A stretch of DNA of 5,295 nucleotides from an uncultured Bacteroidales bacterium (lineage in GTDB: Bacteria > Bacteroidota > Bacteroidia > Bacteroidales > UBA932). The stretch lies in assembly GCA_946616385.1 (NCBI GenBank), contig CAMOIZ010000079.1, positions 1 through 5,295 on the forward strand. The letters run 5' to 3'. Positions 1 to 5,295 of this stretch are shown one piece after another. Position 1 is the stretch's first letter. The number at the start of each line of letters is the position of its first letter. Under the pieces are notes generated by a model. It made no database searches. It worked only from the letters and a program-made list of their open reading frames with translations, and was not told where the DNA came from. A program made the translations under genes and the position numbers.

Positions 1-743
1 TGGATCCCGAAAAGAGCTACTACGAGAACCTCCGCGCCGCAAGCCGCTGGTATGTGGCCGACAATCTCTCCAAGCTCGGCAAACCCACCGACAAGACAGA
101 GTGGGGCATGACTCCCCAGACGGTGAACGCCTACTACAATCCCACCACCAACGAGATCTGCTTCCCTGCAGCCATCCTGCAGCCGCCGTTCTTCAATCCT
201 GATGCCGACGATGCAGTCAACTACGGCGCTATCGGTGTCGTGATCGGCCACGAGATGAGCCACGGTTTCGACGATCAGGGCCGTCTCTTCGACAAGAACG
301 GCAACATGACCAACTGGTGGACCGACGAGGACGATGCCAAGTTCCGCGCCAAGGCCGAGAAACTCGCCGCGCAGTTCGACGAGGTCGAGGTTCTGCCCGG
401 CGTGCATGCCAACGGCCACTTCACCCTCGGTGAGAACATCGGCGACCACGGCGGACTCAGCATCGCCTACACCGCAATGGAGAACGCCCTCGCCGGCAAG
501 AATCCCGGCCTGATCGACGGATTCACCCCCGCACAGCGCTTCTACATCGGCTATGCCACCGTTTGGGCACAGAACATCACCGACGAAGAGAAGGCCCGCC
601 TCACGAACACCGATCCCCACTCCCTTGCGGAGAATCGCGTGAACGTGTCGCTGCGCAACTTCGGCACCTTCTTCGAGGCATTCGGCATCAAGGAAGGTGA
701 TCCCATGTTCCGTCCGGAGGAAGAACGTGTCCACATCTGGTAG
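1..743 (+). CDS. M13 family zinc metallopeptidase (neprilysin/PepO-type), C-terminal part, 5' end outside window
   Basis: The reading frame is open from base 3 to the TAG at 741-743, giving the last 246 residues of a family whose members are usually about 650-700 residues; the N-terminal part and any signal or lipoprotein peptide lie upstream. The M13 catalytic core is complete. NAYY (126-137) is the substrate-binding motif. HEMSH (249-263) is the HExxH motif, with two zinc-ligand histidines and the catalytic Glu. ENIGD (432-446) supplies the third zinc ligand and the supporting Asp. A later His (618-620) and the Arg of RVN (636-638) match the transition-state and substrate-carboxylate residues of neprilysin. 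The protein ends ERVHIW, keeping the family's terminal Trp without the Cys of mammalian neprilysin. By family, it cleaves oligopeptides on the amino side of hydrophobic residues, probably in the periplasm or at the cell surface; location and substrate are inferred. Its last codons overlap the start of the downstream permease gene. Confidence 0.95.
   Translation, partial: DPEKSYYENLRAASRWYVADNLSKLGKPTDKTEWGMTPQTVNAYYNPTTNEICFPAAILQPPFFNPDADDAVNYGAIGVVIGHEMSHGFDDQGRLFDKNGNMTNWWTDEDDAKFRAKAEKLAAQFDEVEVLPGVHANGHFTLGENIGDHGGLSIAYTAMENALAGKNPGLIDGFTPAQRFYIGYATVWAQNITDEEKARLTNTDPHSLAENRVNVSLRNFGTFFEAFGIKEGDPMFRPEEERVHIW
716..721 (+). promoter_or_regulatory. Possible ribosome binding site for the permease GTG start
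   Basis: GGAGGA lies inside the last codons of the peptidase gene, five bases before GTG 727. It supports that start over GTG 697 and ATG 778. Bacteroidota often initiate without Shine-Dalgarno pairing, and these bases also encode Glu codons of the peptidase, so the match may be chance. Confidence 0.4.
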
Positions 744-1893
744 CTTCATAGCCTCCCGCATCGATTTCAAGGTAAAGATGGCGGTGATTTCTCTCACCGT
801 CTCTTTCCTTGTGATAATTCTCTCCCTCACCATCTCCGCGGGCTTCCGCAAGCAGATCCGTGAGGGAGTTTCGTCGCTTACGGGCGACATCCAGCTCACC
901 AGCCCCAGTGCGAACAGCTACACAAATGACGTGTGGGTGAACTCCGAACCGGATTTCCTCCCCGGCCTGAAAGAGATCAAAGGCGTAGAGGCGGTGACCC
1001 CCGCAATCTACCGTGCCGGCATCGTGCAGAACGGGGGAGAGTTGCAGGGCGTGATGTTCAAGGCCATGCCCTCCACCGACAGCATCCCTCTGCAGCTGAG
1101 CATTCCCAGAAGCCTCGCCCGCACGCTCCGGCTCTCGGTGGGAGACGGGTTGCGCGCGTACTTCGTGGGAGAACGCGTGCAGGCGCGGGGGTTCACGGTG
1201 AAGGAAATCTACGAGGGCATCAGCGACAACTCCGGCAGCCCCGTGGTGCTGGCGTCCATCGACGACATCCGCCGCCTGAACGGCTGGAGCGAAACCCAGG
1301 CATCCGCCCTGGAAATCACCCTCTCGGAGCGTTTCCGCAGCCGCCGCGCCATGAAAGAGAAGGCCGTGCAGATAGCAGGCTTTGCCTATGGAGGCTCCTC
1401 GGACGAACACGATCCCGTGCTTGCGGTGGCCGCCTCCGACAAATACTACAACATTTTCGACTGGCTGGACCTGATCGATTTCAACGTCCTCGCCATACTG
1501 GTGCTGATGATACTGGTCGCCGGATTCAACATGATCTCCGGGCTGCTAATCCTGCTGTTCCGCAACATCCCCACCATAGGCACGCTGAAGGCCCTGGGAA
1601 TGAGCGACAGGGGCATCGCCGGCGTTTTCATGCGCGTTGCTTCGCGTGTGGTTGCGCGGGGGATGCTGGCCGGCAACGCGCTGGCGCTGATCTTCTGCCT
1701 CGTGCAGCATTCCACCCACTTCATCCATCTTAATCCCGACAATTACTTCGTGTCGTATGTACCTGTGCACGTGGATGTTACGCAGATTCTCCTGGTGAAC
1801 GCGGCGGCTTTTGCAGCCATCATGCTGCTGATGCTCATACCTTCGCTGTTCATCGCCAAGGTGGACCCGGCGGACACCGTCAGGGTGAAGTGA
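727..1893 (+). CDS. ABC transporter permease, FtsX/LolC-LolE (MacB-like) family
   Basis: About 388 residues, close to LolC/LolE length. The layout is typical: a short cytoplasmic start (GSFIASRIDFK), TM1 at about residues 18-38, a large periplasmic MacB-PCD-like domain (about 40-245), then three C-terminal helices at about 250-280, 303-328 and 354-378. The FtsX-domain loop after TM2 carries RNIPTIGTLKALGMS, the conserved segment that contacts the ATPase. By family, such permeases pair with a LolD/MacB-type ATPase to pull lipoproteins or other substrates from the inner membrane; no ATPase gene lies in this window, so the substrate is unknown. I chose GTG 727 because it keeps the family's FIARRI-like N-terminus and has GGAGGA (716-721) five bases upstream. 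GTG 697 would give 10 more residues and a 47-nt overlap; ATG 778 would remove the conserved N-terminus and start at the edge of TM1. The gene overlaps the M13 gene, so the two are probably co-transcribed. Confidence 0.88.
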   Translation: MSTSGSFIASRIDFKVKMAVISLTVSFLVIILSLTISAGFRKQIREGVSSLTGDIQLTSPSANSYTNDVWVNSEPDFLPGLKEIKGVEAVTPAIYRAGIVQNGGELQGVMFKAMPSTDSIPLQLSIPRSLARTLRLSVGDGLRAYFVGERVQARGFTVKEIYEGISDNSGSPVVLASIDDIRRLNGWSETQASALEITLSERFRSRRAMKEKAVQIAGFAYGGSSDEHDPVLAVAASDKYYNIFDWLDLIDFNVLAILVLMILVAGFNMISGLLILLFRNIPTIGTLKALGMSDRGIAGVFMRVASRVVARGMLAGNALALIFCLVQHSTHFIHLNPDNYFVSYVPVHVDVTQILLVNAAAFAAIMLLMLIPSLFIAKVDPADTVRVK

Positions 1894-1904
1894 CAAAAAA
1901 TTAG

Positions 1905-1912
1905 TAACTTTG
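1905..1912 (+). promoter_or_regulatory. Bacteroidota-type -7 promoter element (TAACTTTG) for the porin-transglycosylase unit
   Basis: TAACTTTG fits the TAnnTTTG consensus recognised by the primary sigma factor of Bacteroidota and sits in the only AT-rich gap of the window (1892-1912), between the permease stop and the porin start. I see no TTTG or TTG -33 box at the expected distance upstream, where the end of the permease gene lies; this upstream half is often weak in the phylum. Transcription should begin a few bases after the element, at or next to the porin ATG at 1919, so the 5' leader would be very short or absent. Confidence 0.7.
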
Positions 1913-1918
1913 CAGGCT

Positions 1919-4603
1919 ATGTCGATGCTTTCGAAATACTGGTTCCCCGCTGCCGTGGTGTCCGTCGCCCTGGCGGCTACGTTCGCTACTGCCGATCCGG
2001 TCGAAAGCAGCTACAACGTCTCTTATGCCGCCCGGGGCGAAGCGGTATCGCCTCTGCAGGATACCGTAAAGTATCCTCTCGGGGCATACAAACTCCGCCG
2101 CAAGGGCAATTTCGACGCGCAGAGCCTGCCCGACAGCGTTCTCCAGGCACTCGGAATCACCATCGACTTCGCCGACGGGAACGACACGACGCCGCGTCTG
2201 ACGGCCCGCGACACCACCGTGGTGCCGGATTCCCTGCGTTTCACGGATCCCTTCCGCTATAAGTATTATGTCGCTCTCTTCGATTCCCTCACCCACAGGA
2301 TCGTGAGCGACTCCCTCCTCAAGTCTTACCAGATGCTCATGGCGTCGGCGGACACCATCCATGCCCGGCTCGATTCTTCCGACCGCTACATGCTGGATTC
2401 CCTCTACTACAGGGATTCCGCCATCCGGGCGCGGGAGGCCTTCATCGCATGGTACAACTCCCTGAGCAAGGAGGAACGCAAAAAGTACGACCTCGAGCAG
2501 AAGATGAAGGTCAAGATGGCGAAGATGGATTCTCTCAAGGCGATCAAGGAAGAGAAACAGGCCGTCCGCGACAGCATACGCGAGAGTACGCCGAGGGTGC
2601 TGGACGCCTTCGCGCTCCCGGATTCCCTGCAGTACAAGCGCATCATCACCTGGGAGGTTGACCAGGACTTCCACGACGTGCATGCCCGCGTGCCCGACAC
2701 CACCTACAACCACTACTTCTACGACTATGCCTTCCGCCGGCGCGACGTGAACGCAAGCTGGCTGGGCGTGGCCGGATCTCCTGTGCAAAGCTACAATTAC
2801 TTCGTGCGGAAGGAAGGGGAGACCCCTGATTTCTACACCGTATATGAGCCCTGGAGCATGGGAGCCAACGGTTTCAGGATGTATAACTCCAAGACTCCCT
2901 ACACCGAACTCGCCTACTGGGGAACCCTGCTCGCCGACGATGCCAAGGAGTCCGACAACCTGCGCATCTTCACCACCCAGAACATTCTTCCGGAGCTCAA
3001 TTACTCCATCCTCTACGAACGCTGGGGAGGCGGTGGAATGCTGAACAACGAAACCACCAAGAACAAGACCTTCGCGGTGGGCGCCAACTACCTGGGCAAG
3101 CGCTACATGATGCACGCCGGCTACATTTCCAACAACATAATCCGCAACGAGAACGGAGGCATCACCGACATTTCGGAGGTGAGGGATACCAGCATAGACG
3201 CCCGCGAAATGAGGGTGGCGCTGAGCAAGGCGGAGACTCAGATCAAGAAAAAGACTTTCTTCCTCGACCAGCAGTACAGGATTCCCTTCACCTTCATCAA
3301 CGACTGGAAGGCCCGCCGTGACTCCACCTTCGTGCCGGATTCCACCGAAGACATCACCACCGCCTTCATCGGCCACAGCACCGAATGGACGCGCTACAGC
3401 CGCCACTACACCGACGCCATCTCCACATCCGACGTCATCGGCAGGGCTTTGTTCAACGATACCTTTAACTACAATCCCACCGCTTCCGACGACTCCCTGG
3501 GGCTGAACGAGCTGGACAACAAACTCTTCATCCGCCTGCAGCCGTGGGCGGCTGATGCCGCAGTGTCGAAACTCGATATAGGAATAGGCGACAAACTGCA
3601 GACATATTTCGACAGCACCGCCACCAACCAGCGCTACCGCGGAAACTCGGTCTACGCATACGCAGGTGCCAACGGCCGCCTGCTGCGCAATATGACCTGG
3701 AACGCCCGCGGCCAGCTCTACCTTGCCGGATGGCACGCCGGCGACTTCAACGTCCAGGCGAATGCGGATTACCGCTTCTATCCTTTCCGCAGGGCGCGCA
3801 AGAGCCCGGTGTCGCTGGGAGCCAGCTTCAGCACATCCCTGCGGGATCCCGACTACTACCGTCAGAAGATGTATTCAAACCATTACATCTGGGACAATTC
3901 CTTCGACAAAACCTCCGTCACCAAGCTGGGAGCCCACATCGACATTCCGCACTGGAAACTGTCTGCAGGCATAGGTTACGGGCTGCTTGCGAACAATGTG
4001 TACTACGACACCCTCGGGATCGCAAGGCAGAACGGCACTCCCATGAGCGTCCTCTCGGCTAACGTGAGGAAAGACTTCGTGATAGCCGGCCTGGTGCACC
4101 TCGACAACCAGCTTCTGTTCCAGGTTTCGTCGAACGAAGACGTGCTGCCTCTGCCGAGGCTGGCCCTGAACGGAAAATATTTCCTGCAGTTCATAGTGCA
4201 GCGCAACGACGAAGGGCAGAAGGTGCTGGAGATGCAGATAGGAGCCAATGTGCTCTACAACACCCGCTGGTATGCACCGGCATGGAACCCTGCCATCGGA
4301 ACTTTCCATAACCAGAATCAGCACAAGTACGAGAACGGTCCGGTCATCGACCTTTTCGTCAACGCACAGTGGAAGCGGGCATGCATCTTCATAAAGATAG
4401 AGAATGCCGCCCAGCGCTGGTTCGACTCGGCCGACTATTTCACGGCGCATAACTATATAGGCACCCAGCGTATCATCAAGATGGGAATGTACTGGCCGTT
4501 CTATACCCAGCCCGGCAAGGGCCGCGGCGGCCAGGGCGGCTCGTCTTCCGGCATGCAGCCCGGTTCATCCCCGACAGGCCCTGCACGTGCCACCAGAAAC
4601 TGA
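1919..4603 (+). CDS. Putative outer-membrane porin (Porin_10-like), with Asp-Ser-rich/coiled-coil N-terminal part
   Basis: About 894 residues counted from ATG 1919. A TTG at 1910 is in frame but lies inside the promoter box; ATG 1925 is an alternative. Residues 1-25 form a signal peptide: a Lys, a hydrophobic core, then ATA before Asp26, a signal-peptidase I site. Residues 26-170 contain repeated Asp-Ser pairs; 172-224 are highly charged and probably helical or coiled-coil (SKEERKKYDLEQKMKVKMAK). From about 242 the sequence alternates polar and aromatic residues like a beta-barrel. It includes stretches typical of the Bacteroidota putative porins: SYNYF...TVYEPW, TPYTELAYWG, NLRIFTTQNILPELNYSILY and KTFFLDQQYRIPF. 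The barrel seems to end at MGMYWPFY (855-862), followed by a 32-residue Gly/Ser/Pro-rich tail. The inferred role is an outer-membrane channel of unknown substrate. It is probably the first gene of a unit with the transglycosylase. The family call is from recognised sequence character, not a search. Confidence 0.85.
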   Translation: MSMLSKYWFPAAVVSVALAATFATADPVESSYNVSYAARGEAVSPLQDTVKYPLGAYKLRRKGNFDAQSLPDSVLQALGITIDFADGNDTTPRLTARDTTVVPDSLRFTDPFRYKYYVALFDSLTHRIVSDSLLKSYQMLMASADTIHARLDSSDRYMLDSLYYRDSAIRAREAFIAWYNSLSKEERKKYDLEQKMKVKMAKMDSLKAIKEEKQAVRDSIRESTPRVLDAFALPDSLQYKRIITWEVDQDFHDVHARVPDTTYNHYFYDYAFRRRDVNASWLGVAGSPVQSYNYFVRKEGETPDFYTVYEPWSMGANGFRMYNSKTPYTELAYWGTLLADDAKESDNLRIFTTQNILPELNYSILYERWGGGGMLNNETTKNKTFAVGANYLGKRYMMHAGYISNNIIRNENGGITDISEVRDTSIDAREMRVALSKAETQIKKKTFFLDQQYRIPFTFINDWKARRDSTFVPDSTEDITTAFIGHSTEWTRYSRHYTDAISTSDVIGRALFNDTFNYNPTASDDSLGLNELDNKLFIRLQPWAADAAVSKLDIGIGDKLQTYFDSTATNQRYRGNSVYAYAGANGRLLRNMTWNARGQLYLAGWHAGDFNVQANADYRFYPFRRARKSPVSLGASFSTSLRDPDYYRQKMYSNHYIWDNSFDKTSVTKLGAHIDIPHWKLSAGIGYGLLANNVYYDTLGIARQNGTPMSVLSANVRKDFVIAGLVHLDNQLLFQVSSNEDVLPLPRLALNGKYFLQFIVQRNDEGQKVLEMQIGANVLYNTRWYAPAWNPAIGTFHNQNQHKYENGPVIDLFVNAQWKRACIFIKIENAAQRWFDSADYFTAHNYIGTQRIIKMGMYWPFYTQPGKGRGGQGGSSSGMQPGSSPTGPARATRN
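2132..2626 (+). repeat. Irregular Asp-Ser (often PDSL/DSL) repeats in the porin N-terminal region
   Basis: Ten Asp-Ser pairs occur between porin residues 72 and 236 (PDSV, PDSL, FDSL, SDSL, LDSS, LDSL, RDSA, MDSL, RDSI, PDSL). Most are followed by Leu or another hydrophobic residue and many are encoded by GATTCC. Spacing is irregular, so this is not a tandem DNA repeat. Similar DSL-rich, Lys/Arg/Glu-rich stretches occur in other Bacteroidota envelope proteins. The function is unknown; a surface or periplasmic helical region is the likely structure. Confidence 0.5.
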
Positions 4604-4611
4604 TTTTACAA

Positions 4612-5295
4612 ATGCGCAAAGAACCTCACAGCATAATTATCGTAGCATTCACGCTGGTCCTCATCATAGGGTCCATCCTGGCCGATTCCCTGGCCGACAG
4701 GCGTGTCGTTGTTGAGGAAGAGCCCGTCGTCACCGACACTCTTCCCCGCGGGATGTGCGCCAACTACGTGATCAGCCCCTACGATTCCCTCATCAAGTAT
4801 TATTCCGACTCTGCCGGGCTCGACTGGAGGCTGGTGAGCGCGGTCATCTACCATGAATCCGGATTCGACAACGACGTGCGCTCCCGCCGCGGTGCCGCAG
4901 GGCTCATGCAGATGATGCCTGAAACCGCCGAATGGCTTGGCGCCGACGACATCACCGATCCTATCGAAGCCGTGCGTGTAGGCACTCTCTACCTGAAACA
5001 GTTGCACCGTAATTACCGGGGGCATACCGACGACCCGGAGGAGCGCCTGAAATTCACCTTGGCCGCCTACAATGCCGGCGCCGGCCGCATCCGCGACTGC
5101 ATCAACTACGCCAAGCTCCGGGGAGTGGATTCCTCGTCGTGGGACAACATAGTCGCGCTGATACCCGAGATGAGCGACGATGCCATCCTGGAAATGGATA
5201 CCATCAAATTCGGCAAATTCAAGGGCGTGGAGACCATAGTCTACGTCGACAACGTGATGTCCAAATATGAGCAGTACAAGCGCCGCGCTGCGCGG
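4612..5295 (+). CDS. Membrane-anchored lytic transglycosylase, SLT domain (MltF/Slt-like), 3' end outside window
   Basis: The frame is open from ATG 4612 to the window edge (228 codons, no stop yet). Residues 8-24 (IIIVAFTLVLIIGSILA) form a signal anchor or uncleaved signal peptide. A short acidic linker (about 25-55) follows, then a goose-type lysozyme/SLT catalytic domain from about 56: SPYDSLIKYYSDSAGLDWRL, the catalytic Glu82 in YHESGF (codon 4855-4857), GAAGLMQMMPETA (94-106) and AAYNAGAGRI (151-160), all the diagnostic SLT motifs. By family, it cleaves the MurNAc-GlcNAc bond of peptidoglycan to give 1,6-anhydroMurNAc ends, working on the periplasmic side of the membrane. The domain most resembles the C-terminal module of MltF, but the solute-binding N-terminal module of MltF is absent. 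It starts eight bases after the porin stop with an A/T-rich, SD-less upstream region (GATTTTACAA), so it is probably expressed from the porin promoter. There is no lipobox Cys after the hydrophobic stretch, so a lipoprotein is unlikely. Confidence 0.93.
   Translation, partial: MRKEPHSIIIVAFTLVLIIGSILADSLADRRVVVEEEPVVTDTLPRGMCANYVISPYDSLIKYYSDSAGLDWRLVSAVIYHESGFDNDVRSRRGAAGLMQMMPETAEWLGADDITDPIEAVRVGTLYLKQLHRNYRGHTDDPEERLKFTLAAYNAGAGRIRDCINYAKLRGVDSSSWDNIVALIPEMSDDAILEMDTIKFGKFKGVETIVYVDNVMSKYEQYKRRAAR

Noticed and set aside
688..1410. A 240-codon open frame on the - strand opposite the permease gene
   Set aside because: Its translation is rich in His, Gly and Arg with no family resemblance, and it lies wholly antisense to a clear FtsX-type permease.
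933..1733. A 266-codon open frame on the + strand inside the permease gene in another frame
   Set aside because: Its translation is Arg/His/Pro-rich with no membrane segments or motifs, typical of an out-of-frame reading of a GC-rich gene.
1894..1904. A/T-rich run after the permease stop considered as a terminator
   Set aside because: There is no hairpin before it; it is better explained as the upstream part of the porin promoter.
1901..3736. A 611-codon open frame on the - strand, opposite the porin gene
   Set aside because: It is long but mirrors the codon usage of the porin gene in a GC-rich genome, where stops are rare on the opposite strand. Its translation is Val/Gly/His-rich with no recognisable domain, while the + strand has a signal peptide, barrel pattern and promoter.
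4606..5025. An open frame on the - strand opposite the lytic transglycosylase
   Set aside because: The + strand frame carries all SLT motifs and runs through the region; the antisense translation shows no domain.
5074..5085. A perfect 12-bp palindrome (GCCGGCGCCGGC)
   Set aside because: It encodes part of the conserved AYNAGAG motif of the transglycosylase with GC-rich codons; there is no loop, T-tract or second copy to suggest a terminator or operator.

Overview
The window is an ordinary-looking, gene-dense chromosomal stretch from a GC-rich member of the Bacteroidota, most likely Bacteroidales. Three things point there: a Porin_10-type outer-membrane protein, a family largely confined to this phylum; a TAnnTTTG promoter box (TAACTTTG at 1905-1912), the phylum's distinctive -7 element; and no Shine-Dalgarno motif before the genes that start after a gap. 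This placement is inferred from gene content and signals, not from a marker gene.

All four genes are on the + strand with almost no space between them. (1) At 1-743 lies the C-terminal third of an M13 (neprilysin/PepO-type) zinc metallopeptidase, cut by the window edge. (2) It overlaps by about 17 nt an FtsX/LolC-LolE-type ABC permease (about 727-1893). (3) After a 25-nt, AT-rich gap holding the promoter comes a large putative porin (1919-4603) with a signal peptide, a charged Asp-Ser-rich/coiled-coil N-terminal part, a beta-barrel and a Gly/Ser/Pro-rich C-terminal tail. (4) Eight bases later starts a membrane-anchored SLT-type lytic transglycosylase (4612 to the window end, C-terminus missing). 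No stretch over 300 bases lacks a gene.

All four products act in or across the cell envelope: peptide cleavage, probable lipoprotein or lipid handling at the inner membrane, outer-membrane diffusion and murein cleavage. The layout suggests two transcription units, peptidase-permease and porin-transglycosylase, the second with its own promoter. I found no mobile element, CRISPR array, RNA gene or clear terminator, and no convincing sign of a new system. The points most worth a second look are the near-leaderless porin start, the porin's Asp-Ser-rich N-terminal part and non-canonical C-terminal tail, and the tight porin-transglycosylase pairing.
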